From NCBI RefSeq assembly GCF_024362345.1, contig NZ_CP101505.1, positions 268,001 to 332,000 of the forward strand: DNA of 64,000 nt, given 5' to 3'. The notes below the pieces were generated by a model. That model was given only the letters and a program-made list of their open reading frames with translations, had not been told where the DNA came from and searched no databases. This document shows positions 23,438 through 32,178 of this stretch, piece after piece (the first letter of the stretch is position 1; every line of letters begins with the position of its first letter). This DNA comes from Polaribacter dokdonensis. Lineage in GTDB: Bacteria; Bacteroidota; Bacteroidia; Flavobacteriales; Flavobacteriaceae. The position numbers and the translations under genes were made by a program.

Positions 23438-24186
23438 AAATAGTTATTGTAGAAGATGAGCAATTAGCTGCTGAAAAGTTAGAGCGTTATTTATTAAAAT
23501 ATAATACAGAAAATAAAATAGTAGTTGTTTTAACTAGTATAACAGATGCAGTAAGCTGGTTTAATACGAATATAGATTATGATGTTATTTTTATGGATAT
23601 CCAATTGACAGATGGTTTAAGTTTTGAAATTTTTAATCAGACAAAAATTAATAAACCAGTAATTTTTTCAACTGCTTTTGATGAATATGCTGTAGATGCT
23701 TTTAAAGTAAATAGTATTGATTATATCCTGAAGCCGATAACCTTTACAGATATTTCTAAGGCTATGAATAAATTAAAACAAATGCAATCTATATTTAGCT
23801 CTGAATCTATTGCTGTTATTACGAATGATCTTCAAAAAAAGAAAACAAAAGATCGATTTTTAGTTCGTTTAGGAAATCATATCCATTCAATAAAAACAGA
23901 AGATATTGCGTTGTTTTATGCAGAGGGTAGAACAGTTTATTTGATCACCAAAGAGCAGAAAAGGTTTATACTTGATTTTAAATTAGAAGATGTTCATAAT
24001 CTGTTGAGTAGTCAATCATTTTTTAGAGTAAATCGTTCTTTTATTGTAAATATTAATAGCATAAAAGATGTTTTGGTATTTTCTAATAGCAGGCTTAAAA
24101 TAACATCTAAAGTTAATGTTGATAAAGAAATAATTGTAAGTAGAGAAAAAGTTTCTGCCTTTAAAACATGGTTAGAAGGTATTTAG
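23434..24186 (+). CDS. LytTR-family response regulator
   Basis: The 250-residue protein has an N-terminal receiver domain (acidic pocket VEDEQ, phosphoacceptor D55 in VIFMDIQLTDG, then STAFDEYAVDAF and the Lys in DYILKPI) and a C-terminal LytTR DNA-binding domain from about residue 145 (FLVRLGNHIHSIKTEDIALFYAEGR, FFRVNRSFIVNI). LytTR regulators bind 9-bp direct repeats upstream of target promoters. It is the last gene of the operon. Its targets cannot be named from the window, but the repeat-protein gene at the head of the operon is a candidate. Confidence 0.95.
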   Translation: MKIVIVEDEQLAAEKLERYLLKYNTENKIVVVLTSITDAVSWFNTNIDYDVIFMDIQLTDGLSFEIFNQTKINKPVIFSTAFDEYAVDAFKVNSIDYILKPITFTDISKAMNKLKQMQSIFSSESIAVITNDLQKKKTKDRFLVRLGNHIHSIKTEDIALFYAEGRTVYLITKEQKRFILDFKLEDVHNLLSSQSFFRVNRSFIVNINSIKDVLVFSNSRLKITSKVNVDKEIIVSREKVSAFKTWLEGI

Positions 24187-24265
24187 TGATTATTAAAAGC
24201 CTCTCTTGTTGAAGTTACTTTAGTTAAAGGTATTGTAAGAATTTATATAACTACTTATAATCCAT

Positions 24266-24302
24266 AAAAAAAACTCACTAAAATATAATCCTAGTGAGTT
24301 CA
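24266..24302 (-). terminator. Terminator of msrB unit
   Basis: On the minus strand AACTCACTA + loop + TAGTGAGTT is followed by a T run, 21 bases after the msrB stop. Confidence 0.85.
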
Positions 24303-24322
24303 ACTTTTATTAAGAGTTTGTC

Positions 24323-24808
24323 TTATTGCTCTTTTGGAATAAAATTTAAAGCAACTCCATTGATGCAATGACGTTTACCAGTTGTTTTGGCAGGGCCATC
24401 ATCAAAAGAATGCCCTAAATGACCACCACAAGTATTACATTTCAACTCTGTTCTTGCATAACCAATTTTGTAATCTACATCTAGTTCTACATTGCCTTTA
24501 ATAGCTCTATCAAATGAAGGCCAACCTGTACCTGAATCAAATTTATGTTCTGATTTATACAAAGGTGTTTTACAAGCAGCACAAACAAAGGTGCCTTCTT
24601 TATAGTTTTTGTTTAAAGGACTTGTAAAAGGTCTTTCTGTTCCTGCTTCTCTCAACACATAATACTCTTGAGGAGAAAGTAATTTTTTCCATTCAGAAGC
24701 TGTTTTTTCTACCTTGTAGGTTTTATTTTCTTCTTTTTTTGTGTTTTGAGCATTGCCTGCACAACTTATAGTTAGTACTAAAATGAGTAAAATTGCTATT
24801 TTTTTCAT
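24323..24808 (-). CDS. msrB: Peptide-methionine (R)-S-oxide reductase, lipoprotein form
   Basis: The 161-residue protein reduces Met-R-sulfoxide in damaged proteins. A lipoprotein signal (LILVLTISC, Cys16) places it in the envelope. Zinc-binding CxxC pairs are CAAC near 75 and CNTC near 124; FDSGTGWPSFDRAI and the catalytic end RHCINGVALNF carrying the active Cys are all present. Envelope MsrB would repair oxidised periplasmic proteins. Its start overlaps the stop of the alpha/beta hydrolase gene by 4 bases, so the two are co-transcribed. Confidence 0.96.
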   Translation of the reverse strand: MKKIAILLILVLTISCAGNAQNTKKEENKTYKVEKTASEWKKLLSPQEYYVLREAGTERPFTSPLNKNYKEGTFVCAACKTPLYKSEHKFDSGTGWPSFDRAIKGNVELDVDYKIGYARTELKCNTCGGHLGHSFDDGPAKTTGKRHCINGVALNFIPKEQ

Positions 24809-25680
24809 GTATGTTGTTTTATAAAATTTACGATTCTTAATGCGATTTCTTTATTTCTTAAAATTTTGGTGTGCCCTAAACCTTGTGTAATTAGAAGAGC
24901 ACCCTTCTGTAAACTTTGACGAATACTAGTGGCACAACTTACAGAAACATCTCCATCTAAAACATCGTGAACAATTAAAGCAGGAATAGTAATTTTTTTG
25001 GCAACTATACTTGTTGCTTTATCATCTAGTTGGATGTTTAGTTTTTTTTCAAAACGAGCTATAAACTTTTTACCAAAAGAATTGTCTAAGCCTATATTAT
25101 TTGCAAAATTATAGAATATTTTAGAAACTTTATCTGCAGCACCCACTGTTACTAAACATTTAAAAGCACTACATTCAGCTTGCACATTCATTAAAACCAT
25201 ACCTCCAAAAGAATGACCTACAGCTGCATCAAATGGTCCATATTCATAATGTATGGCTTTAACTGCTTCTATATATTCTATGAGATTGGTTGATTTACCA
25301 GAAGAGGAACCATGAGCAGGCGCATCAAAAGAAATAACCATATAACCCTGTTCTAATAAATAATTGGCAATCATATATAATTGTGTAGATCTACCTGACC
25401 AACCATGAGCAAGTAATACTTTTTTATCAGAAAAGCCATAAGACAAAACATTTATATTTTTACTAGTACCTTGTATTTGTAACTTTTTTACCTGAGAACT
25501 TTGCAGCATACCTAGTTCTCTTTTTGGGGTCGCAAATACTATAGGTTTAGCAAATAGACTACTCGTAATTTTTAGTGTGAGTTGGGTAGAAATAAGAGAT
25601 AAGGCCTTAATAGCCAACTTAAAAGCTTTAGGAATGGCTAAATTAGATTCAAATTTGGGTTGGTTAAAAAAGGAATTCAT
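24805..25680 (-). CDS. Alpha/beta hydrolase
   Basis: The 291-residue protein has the alpha/beta-hydrolase fold: LLAHGWSGRSTQL (oxyanion HGW), VISFDAPAHGSSSGKST, nucleophile elbow VGHSFGGM with the catalytic Ser, acid region LIVHDVLDGDVSV and final His in LGHTKILRN. The substrate is unknown; ester or thioester cleavage is the usual guess. There is no signal peptide, so it is cytosolic. It is the first gene of the msrB unit. Confidence 0.9.
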   Translation of the reverse strand: MNSFFNQPKFESNLAIPKAFKLAIKALSLISTQLTLKITSSLFAKPIVFATPKRELGMLQSSQVKKLQIQGTSKNINVLSYGFSDKKVLLAHGWSGRSTQLYMIANYLLEQGYMVISFDAPAHGSSSGKSTNLIEYIEAVKAIHYEYGPFDAAVGHSFGGMVLMNVQAECSAFKCLVTVGAADKVSKIFYNFANNIGLDNSFGKKFIARFEKKLNIQLDDKATSIVAKKITIPALIVHDVLDGDVSVSCATSIRQSLQKGALLITQGLGHTKILRNKEIALRIVNFIKQHT

Positions 25681-25780
25681 TGTTGATTAAAGTCGAAAAG
25701 GTTCTTTTAATTTTCAATACAGCACAAATATTGTGTATTTAATTAATAAATTGCTCTCGGAAACATAAAAATACTGAATA

Positions 25781-26596
25781 ATGAAAAAAATAATAACATT
25801 AGTGCTTACCGTTTTTCTATTTGTAGAATGTAGTACAGTGCCAATTACAGGAAGAAAGAGAGTAAATTTTGTAAGCGATTCTCAAGTATTACCAGCAAGT
25901 TTTGCTCAATATAATAACTTTTTAGAAGAAAATAAATTATCTACAAATAGAGCTATGAGTAACCAAGTTAAAAATGTTGGTAAAAATATTTCAGCAGCTG
26001 TAGATCGTTTCATGAGAGCTAATAATATGGTAGAAGAAGCTAATAATTATAAATGGGAGTTTAATTTAGTTGAAGATCAAACTGTTAACGCTTGGTGTTT
26101 GCCAGGAGGTAAAGTTGTATTTTATACTGGAATAATGCCAATTTGTGATAATGAGGATGGAGTTGCAGCAGTTATGGGACATGAGGTTGCACATGCTTTT
26201 GCAAAACATGGACAAGAAAGAATGTCTCAAGGACAATTGCAACAAATAGGTGGTTTGGCTGTGGCTTTAGGAACATCTTCCCAAAACCCAGAAACACAGC
26301 AATTATGGAATACTGCTTTTGGTATCGGTTCTGGTTTAGGAATGTTAAAATTTAGTAGAACCCATGAAGAAGAGGCAGATAGATTAGGATTGGTATTTAT
26401 GATTATGGCTGGTTATGAAGGTACTGAAGCTGCAGAGGTTTGGGTAAGAATGAGCCAAAGAGCAGGTGGAGGTAGTCAAGGACCAGAAATTTTAAGTACA
26501 CACCCACACAATGAATCTAGAATTCAAGATTTAAGAGCATATTTACCAACTGCAAGAAAATTAGCAGCTCAATATAATGCACCACAAAAAAGTTAA
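25781..26596 (+). CDS. M48-family metallopeptidase lipoprotein (LoiP/BepA-like)
   Basis: The 271-residue lipoprotein (lipobox VFLFVEC, Cys17) has the zinc-protease motif HEVAH at residues 134-138 within AAVMGHEVAHAFAKH. The third zinc ligand lies in RTHEEEADRLGLVFM. WCLPGGKVVFYTGI is the strand next to the active site and LSTHPHNESRI the conserved C-terminal segment. Members are periplasmic proteases for outer-membrane protein quality control. It is monocistronic, with a strong terminator 32 bases downstream. Confidence 0.94.
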   Translation: MKKIITLVLTVFLFVECSTVPITGRKRVNFVSDSQVLPASFAQYNNFLEENKLSTNRAMSNQVKNVGKNISAAVDRFMRANNMVEEANNYKWEFNLVEDQTVNAWCLPGGKVVFYTGIMPICDNEDGVAAVMGHEVAHAFAKHGQERMSQGQLQQIGGLAVALGTSSQNPETQQLWNTAFGIGSGLGMLKFSRTHEEEADRLGLVFMIMAGYEGTEAAEVWVRMSQRAGGGSQGPEILSTHPHNESRIQDLRAYLPTARKLAAQYNAPQKS

Positions 26597-26628
26597 GAGT
26601 TTAAAGAAATAAAATTTCTATATTGTAA

Positions 26629-26657
26629 CCGCTCAAAATATTTTGAGCGGTTTTTTT
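26629..26657 (+). terminator. Terminator of M48 protease gene
   Basis: A perfect inverted repeat CCGCTCAAAAT/ATTTTGAGCGG is followed by seven T. Confidence 0.92.
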
Positions 26658-26670
26658 ATAAATACGATAT

Positions 26671-27966
26671 ATGTTTAAAAAAGGTGATCAAAAACTAATC
26701 AATGCTTGGGCTTTTTATGATTGGGCAAACTCTGTATATTCTTTAGTAATTAGTACAGCAGTTTTTCCTTTGTATTACAGTGCAGTAACAGAAGGTGAAA
26801 CTGTTTCTTTTTTAGGTATGGATTGGGATCATCCAGATAGTTTATACAGCTATGCTTTATCATTTTCATTTTTGGTAGTTGCTTTTATATCACCAATTTT
26901 ATCTGGTATTGCAGATTATACAGGAAGCAAAAAGAAGTTTATGAAATTCTTCTGTCTTGTTGGGAGTTTGTCTGTAATGAGTTTGTATTTCTTTGATGGA
27001 TTAGATACAGTTTGGATAGGAATTGTGTTTACAATCTTAGCAAGTATTGGTTTTTGGGCAAGTTTAGTTTTTTACAATGCCTATTTGCCAGAAGTTGCAA
27101 ACCCAGAGCAACAAGATAGAGCAAGTGCAAAAGGATTTATGTATGGTTATGTGGGTTCTATTATTCTGTTAATCATTAACTTAATAATGATTCAGAAACC
27201 AGATTTATTTGGTATATCTGCTTCTTTAGCATCAAGATTGTCTTTTGTGATGGTTGGTCTGTGGTGGTTAGGATTTGCACAAATAACATTTAAAAAATTA
27301 CCTGATGATATTTATAATAAAAAACCAGAGAAAGATTATATATGGAAAGGCTTTAGAGAATTAAAAATTGTGGCAAAAGAAGTGGTTAATTACCCTACAT
27401 TAAAACGTTTTTTAATTTCTTTTTTTCTGCTAAGTGTTGGTGTGCAAACCATTATTTTATTAGCTACTATTTTTGGCTCTACAGAGCTTGGCTTAGAAAC
27501 CATAGATTTAATAGTTACAGTATTATTAATTCAGGTTGTTGCTATTTTAGGGGCATTCTTATTTTCGAGATTATCTGAAAGTAAAGGTAACTTCTTTGCG
27601 CTTAAAGTAACTATTGTTATTTGGATGGTTGTGTGTTTTTGTGCATTTATGTTGCATAAAGATTTACCCAATGTTTCTATTTACTTTTACTCTTTAGGTG
27701 CTATTTTAGGGCTAGTTCTAGGGGCAATACAATCTTTAACAAGATCTACCTATTCTAAATTACTCCCAGAAACAGAAGATCATGCAACGTATTTTAGCTT
27801 TTATGATGTAACTGAAAAAATAGCTATTGTATTAGGGACTTTTGTATACGGTTTACTTTATGCTATTACAGACTCTATGCAATGGTCTGTATTATGTTTG
27901 GCTTTCTTTTTCTTGGCGTCTTTTATTATATTAAGTACTTTAAAACGCACCAAATACGTTAGCTAA
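26671..27966 (+). CDS. MFS permease of the UMF1/Atg22-like group
   Basis: The 431-residue protein has twelve predicted membrane segments. The start INAWAFYDWANSVYSLVIST is the hallmark of the UMF1 group, and SPILSGIADYTGSKKKFM is the cytosolic loop after helix 2. The group is related to fungal vacuolar Atg22 amino-acid exporters; bacterial substrates are unknown. It ends convergently with the phosphatidyltransferase gene, their coding ends overlapping by 8 bases. Confidence 0.92.
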   Translation: MFKKGDQKLINAWAFYDWANSVYSLVISTAVFPLYYSAVTEGETVSFLGMDWDHPDSLYSYALSFSFLVVAFISPILSGIADYTGSKKKFMKFFCLVGSLSVMSLYFFDGLDTVWIGIVFTILASIGFWASLVFYNAYLPEVANPEQQDRASAKGFMYGYVGSIILLIINLIMIQKPDLFGISASLASRLSFVMVGLWWLGFAQITFKKLPDDIYNKKPEKDYIWKGFRELKIVAKEVVNYPTLKRFLISFFLLSVGVQTIILLATIFGSTELGLETIDLIVTVLLIQVVAILGAFLFSRLSESKGNFFALKVTIVIWMVVCFCAFMLHKDLPNVSIYFYSLGAILGLVLGAIQSLTRSTYSKLLPETEDHATYFSFYDVTEKIAIVLGTFVYGLLYAITDSMQWSVLCLAFFFLASFIILSTLKRTKYVS

Positions 27967-28726
27967 AGAATATTCTTCTAATAAGAATGTATACAAAGAT
28001 TAAGCCTGAATACATGATAAAAAAAGGAATGATAATTTCTTTTAAATCTAAAATCAATAAAGCGCTTATAATTAGCAGTTGAAAGCCTAAACCAAATGTT
28101 GAGATACAAGACATTAACCAATTAGGTAATGGTTTTCCATTTGGGGCATTTCTATCTAAAGCATAAATAATTTCATCAAAAACACCATATAATTTTTTAT
28201 AAATACCGAATAAAATATTTACAGATTTTTGAGTTTCTCCTTTTAATGCAATTGGTGTAGTATCTTCAAAAACCCTGCTTGTAGTATCACCATTAAAACG
28301 ATTTCTTAGAATAACATAATAATAGTTATACAAAGTACCTTGCAATTGTATACCAAAAAAAGCCAACAAAGCAAACCCAATATGTATGTTGGTTAATTGC
28401 CAAATACTTATGATTATGATAAAGTTTAGAATAATATCTGCAATAGAATCAAAAAAACGTCCAGTGTAAGAAGGTGTGTCTTTTATTCTGGCAAGTTCAC
28501 CATCTGCAGCATCTAAAATTGATTTAAAGATGATAAAAAATGCAGCAAAGAAGTAGTGGTTTTCAAATATAAAATAAACGCCCAACAATCCAGATATAAT
28601 AAAGGCTAATGTAACATCTATGGGAGTAATACTTGTGTTTTTAAGAGATTTGGCAATTACTTTAGCAACAGGTCTGCCATAATCTGATAAATCTAAAAAT
28701 TGATATTCTTTAGGTAATTTAGACAT
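27959..28726 (-). CDS. CDP-alcohol phosphatidyltransferase family protein
   Basis: The 255-residue protein has the metal-binding signature DAADGELARIKDTPSYTGRF.. completed by DSIAD, matching D-x2-D-G-x2-A-R-x8-G-x3-D-x3-D at about residues 86-110. About six membrane segments follow the expected pattern. It joins a CDP-activated lipid head to an alcohol in the inner membrane; the acceptor (glycerol phosphate, inositol or other) is not shown. A -7 box lies 67 bases upstream. Confidence 0.9.
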   Translation of the reverse strand: MSKLPKEYQFLDLSDYGRPVAKVIAKSLKNTSITPIDVTLAFIISGLLGVYFIFENHYFFAAFFIIFKSILDAADGELARIKDTPSYTGRFFDSIADIILNFIIIISIWQLTNIHIGFALLAFFGIQLQGTLYNYYYVILRNRFNGDTTSRVFEDTTPIALKGETQKSVNILFGIYKKLYGVFDEIIYALDRNAPNGKPLPNWLMSCISTFGLGFQLLIISALLILDLKEIIIPFFIMYSGLIFVYILIRRIFFS

Positions 28727-28793
28727 AAAATGCTTTTGTTATGAGCATTTTTATTTTTTGCGAAGAATAAAACAGCACAATTAATTTGAAGTG

Positions 28794-28801
28794 CAAAATT
28801 A
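28794..28801 (-). promoter_or_regulatory. Bacteroidota -7 box (TAATTTTG) of phosphatidyltransferase gene
   Basis: On the minus strand TAATTTTG matches TAnnTTTG, 68 bases before the ATG, and directly follows the terminator of the upstream lipoprotein gene. Confidence 0.45.
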
Positions 28802-28817
28802 AAGAAATTATATAAAA

Positions 28818-28850
28818 AAAGGCCTGAAATTCTAAAAATTTCAGACCTTT
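28818..28850 (-). terminator. Terminator of metal-uptake operon
   Basis: On the minus strand AAAGGTCTGAAATT + loop + AATTTCAGGCCTTT is followed by a T run, 16 bases after the lipoprotein stop. Confidence 0.88.
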
Positions 28851-28866
28851 CTAAGAATGCTATTTA

Positions 28867-29415
28867 TTACTGAACTGTAATTGGAAAAGTAACTTCTACA
28901 TCTGTACTTCCTCCTGCACCAGCAGCTGTACCATCATTTGGTTTTGTTGGCTCATGCTTTAAGATAACTGTTAAAGTTCCTGTGCTTGCTGTGCCTGTTA
29001 CTAATTCTGTTTCAATTCCTAAAGGATTTGTACCATCATTATCAGTTTTTGTTACACTTAAGTTAACACTGTTTGGAGTATAGAAAAATTCATGCTCATC
29101 TCCTTCAGCTCTTACTTCTACAGTAATATCTTCTGCAGGTGATTCTGTTTCGTTTAATAACTGAATAGATCCTGTATAAGTTGTATTTGCCATTAAGGTT
29201 CCAGAAGTAATTGTTGGATCATTACCTGTATCACCATCTAAATCTTGCCATTGTAAAACTACATCAGGGTTTGTACCATCTGTTAATGTGTAAATTACAG
29301 TTGTTATTAATTCTTCATCATCTCCATGGTCATGATCATCATCATGATCATCACTACATGCTGTAAATACTAATGTTGAAATAAATAATACTGCTAATAA
29401 TTTTATTGTTTTCAT
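28867..29415 (-). CDS. His/Asp-rich lipoprotein, partner of TonB receptor
   Basis: The 182-residue lipoprotein (lipobox LVFTAC, Cys20) begins its mature part with SDDHDDDHDHGDDEEL, a strong divalent-metal-binding stretch (Zn, Ni or Cu by composition). The rest is a predicted beta-sandwich (YTLTDGTNPDVVLQW, GSIQLLNETESPAEDI, TGTLTVILKHEPTKP). It lies 12 bases downstream of a TonB receptor and so probably is the surface or periplasmic ligand-binding partner. The ligand as metal ion is inferred from the His cluster. Confidence 0.82.
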   Translation of the reverse strand: MKTIKLLAVLFISTLVFTACSDDHDDDHDHGDDEELITTVIYTLTDGTNPDVVLQWQDLDGDTGNDPTITSGTLMANTTYTGSIQLLNETESPAEDITVEVRAEGDEHEFFYTPNSVNLSVTKTDNDGTNPLGIETELVTGTASTGTLTVILKHEPTKPNDGTAAGAGGSTDVEVTFPITVQ

Positions 29416-29427
29416 CTTTTTAATTCT

Positions 29428-31827
29428 TTAATAATTTAGTTTAATTTTTAGGTTATAATTTCGTCCTAAGTCATCAGCAAAATAACGCAGTCTGTTTAAG
29501 TTTTCTCTATAACTTACATTAAATAGATTGTCTATATTAAAACCAACTTCCATACTTCCTTTTTTAAATGGATAAAAAACAGCAGAAGAATTGAATCCGT
29601 AAAGTGTATAACTTGGTGGGGTAGAACTAATGTCTACAAATACTTGTTGCTGTGTTACAGGGTTGAAAGTTGTAAAATTAAAATCTGGAAATCTATTTTG
29701 TTGTAAGGTTGTTCTTTGACTTACACCAATTTTTAGTTGATGAAAATCGTTGTTTGTATATGTAATTTTATTGCTAAAATTTGCAGAAGGCATATGAATT
29801 AAAGGGTTGTTGTTGGTTAAGTCATCACCTTGTAATAAACTTAAACTTCCTTTATAATCGAAATTCTTTGTAATTTCTTTATTAATATCAATGTCTACTC
29901 CAAAAATTCTAGCATTTACTTGGTTGTATTCCCAAACAGGAAAAGCGCCTCTAATTGTGGTTTTTATACCTGTTGGTATTAATTGTATAAAGCCATCAAT
30001 TTGTTTGTAATATGGACTGATAGAAAAACCAAAATTTTTGTTGTTTCTCTCTAAAGTCATTATAAACTTATTGGCAGTTTCTTTGTTAATAGTTAAAAAA
30101 CCAAACTCAATTCTAGCTGCACTATGATGCAAACCACCACTAAATAATTCAGACGGATTTGGCATTCTTTGAGACAAACCATAATTGAATAAAAATGCAT
30201 AAGCATCTCCAAATCTTTTGGAATATCCAACATTAGTAGAGAAATTATTGAATGTAAATTCAGGTCTCGTTAAAAGTTCTAAACCATCAGTAATACCAGT
30301 ATCAAATTCTGGGAATAAAACGTCATAATTTAATGCAGTCCAATCTGATTCTACGTACCATTTTCTAGCCTTTATTTTAGAATAATCATATCTCACACCA
30401 AAACTTAGTTCTGAAGTTTCGTTTAGATTGTAATCTAAAATAGCGTAAGTACCTAATTCGTATTTGTTATAATCTGGTATTAACGTATTGGCACCTGTAT
30501 TAACAATAGCATCATTGTTTTGGTAACGTACTAAAAGTCCTGTATTTATTTTAAAATCTTCGAATTTGTTAATTTCTAGGTTAGGCTGAATACTTGTAGT
30601 AAACAATTGTAAATCTATAACAGGTCTGTTTCTTAAATCTCCTCTTCTAAGATCGAACTCTTTTCTTCTATTCAGCTGGGCATCTAATTGAATACTTAGT
30701 TTACCTAAGTTTTTATATCTCTTAAATGCTTCTACTTTTGCTAAATGATGAAATATGTTTTGTCTTGGAAAATTAATATCATAAGAAAAGTCTTCAACAA
30801 TTCTAGGTTCTCTATTGTTAATAGCCTCAACCAAATCACTTACGTTACCAATATGAGAAGATCTTAAAATACCTATCTTATTATTTACAAAGCTATAATA
30901 GGCATCAAAACCTTTTTCATAACTGTTGTAACCAACTCTAAAAGATCCATTAATACTTTGTATGCCTGTATTGGTTAAATAATAATTTGGAGCTCTAAAA
31001 TCTCCAAATCTTTTGTAATTACCTTGAAGCTTTGTGTAATAGCCAGATTTAAATGTTTTAACGATTTCTGTATTTACATTGCCTCCAAAACCATTAGAAT
31101 TTAGAGAAGTTGTTGTACTACCAAATAAGCTATCTATAATAGCATATTTTTTAGGTCTAATTAAAATTAAACCACCTACAGCATCACTTCCATATCTTAA
31201 TGAATTAGCACCTTTAATAACATCAATTCTATCACTAGAATTAATATCTATGTTTGGTGCGTGTTCATCTCCCCATTCTTGATCGAACATTCGTACATTA
31301 TTATTAATAATTAATAATCTACTACTGTGTAAACCATGAATCATAGGTTTTACGATTGAATTCCCAGTATTTAGAGAAGTCACACCACTTATTGTATTTA
31401 AGGCATCACCTAAAGATTTATCAGTAAATTGTGTAATTACTTCTTTTTTAAGTGATTTTTCTATACTTGTAATTTCTGTTTTGGTATTTGTTTTTACCAC
31501 AACTTCTTTCAATTCTTCTAAATGATGTTCTAAAGAGATTTCTTTAAACGTATTTTTAGTTAAATTATAAGACACTCTCTTAGTATCACAGGCAACATGT
31601 TTTATTTCTAGTGTTAGTTTACCTTCACATAAATTATTAAACATAAACTCACCTTCTAAATTAGAAGAGGTAAATTTATTTGTATTAATAATCTGTACAG
31701 ATGCACCAACAATAATACTATTGTCGTGAAAATCGGTTATTTTACCCTTAAAAGTGTAATTACAGTCTTGTGCATTTATATGGTTTATACACCATATAAA
31801 GACACAAAAAATAAATAGTTTTTGCAT
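29428..31827 (-). CDS. TonB-dependent outer-membrane receptor with CarboxypepD_reg domain
   Basis: The 799-residue protein has a signal peptide ending near HINAQ, and a carboxypeptidase-regulatory-like beta-sandwich at about 22-110 (FKGKITDFHDNSIIVGASVQI). The plug domain follows at about 125-230 (LGDALNTISGVTSLNTGNSIVKP, INNNVRMFDQEWGDEHAPNID, GANSLRYGSDAVGGLI), then a barrel ending YNLKIKLNY. The DQEWGDEHAPNID segment is shared with receptors for metals such as ZnuD-like proteins. Flanked by a His/Asp-rich lipoprotein and a small Cys/His protein, it is likely a metal or metal-chelate importer. Confidence 0.92.
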   Translation of the reverse strand: MQKLFIFCVFIWCINHINAQDCNYTFKGKITDFHDNSIIVGASVQIINTNKFTSSNLEGEFMFNNLCEGKLTLEIKHVACDTKRVSYNLTKNTFKEISLEHHLEELKEVVVKTNTKTEITSIEKSLKKEVITQFTDKSLGDALNTISGVTSLNTGNSIVKPMIHGLHSSRLLIINNNVRMFDQEWGDEHAPNIDINSSDRIDVIKGANSLRYGSDAVGGLILIRPKKYAIIDSLFGSTTTSLNSNGFGGNVNTEIVKTFKSGYYTKLQGNYKRFGDFRAPNYYLTNTGIQSINGSFRVGYNSYEKGFDAYYSFVNNKIGILRSSHIGNVSDLVEAINNREPRIVEDFSYDINFPRQNIFHHLAKVEAFKRYKNLGKLSIQLDAQLNRRKEFDLRRGDLRNRPVIDLQLFTTSIQPNLEINKFEDFKINTGLLVRYQNNDAIVNTGANTLIPDYNKYELGTYAILDYNLNETSELSFGVRYDYSKIKARKWYVESDWTALNYDVLFPEFDTGITDGLELLTRPEFTFNNFSTNVGYSKRFGDAYAFLFNYGLSQRMPNPSELFSGGLHHSAARIEFGFLTINKETANKFIMTLERNNKNFGFSISPYYKQIDGFIQLIPTGIKTTIRGAFPVWEYNQVNARIFGVDIDINKEITKNFDYKGSLSLLQGDDLTNNNPLIHMPSANFSNKITYTNNDFHQLKIGVSQRTTLQQNRFPDFNFTTFNPVTQQQVFVDISSTPPSYTLYGFNSSAVFYPFKKGSMEVGFNIDNLFNVSYRENLNRLRYFADDLGRNYNLKIKLNY

Positions 31828-31856
31828 AGTTGTTTTCTATATTCTAATTAAGTTTT

Positions 31857-32141
31857 TTAAGCTAGAATATAAATAGGTGGCCCTCTTAAAGAAAACGATA
31901 ATTGCTGATAATTTTGTAAGAAATTATAGGTTGCACAATTGTTACTTTTAACAAATGTGTTTATTGCTGGTTGAAATGTATTTTCTGCAAGAAAAACATC
32001 ATTCTGTTTTAATAGATGTAGTTTACAATCTACATCTTTTTCATGCACATGTTTTACCACCTTAGAACTACAAACTGTATGCTCATGATTTAATAAATCA
32101 TGCACAGAATTGATAGCCAATGGTAATAGAAAAATTACCAC
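31857..32141 (-). CDS. Small Cys/His-containing envelope protein
   Basis: The 94-residue frame starts with GTG at 32141; no ATG fits, and the frame stays open upstream into the terC stop region, so the true N-terminus (a longer signal anchor such as KNFKTHIGTLLVV..) is unsure. It has a hydrophobic start, then HDLLNHEHTVCSSKVVKHVHEKDVDC with several His and Cys, and ends LSFSLRGPPIYILA. Short proteins with this SLRGPP end commonly precede TonB receptor genes in Bacteroidota. It lies 29 bases before the receptor start and may bind or sense metal. Confidence 0.65.
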   Translation of the reverse strand: MVIFLLPLAINSVHDLLNHEHTVCSSKVVKHVHEKDVDCKLHLLKQNDVFLAENTFQPAINTFVKSNNCATYNFLQNYQQLSFSLRGPPIYILA

Positions 32142-32178
32142 TAATAAAGTGCCTATATGTGTTTTAAAATTCTTGATA

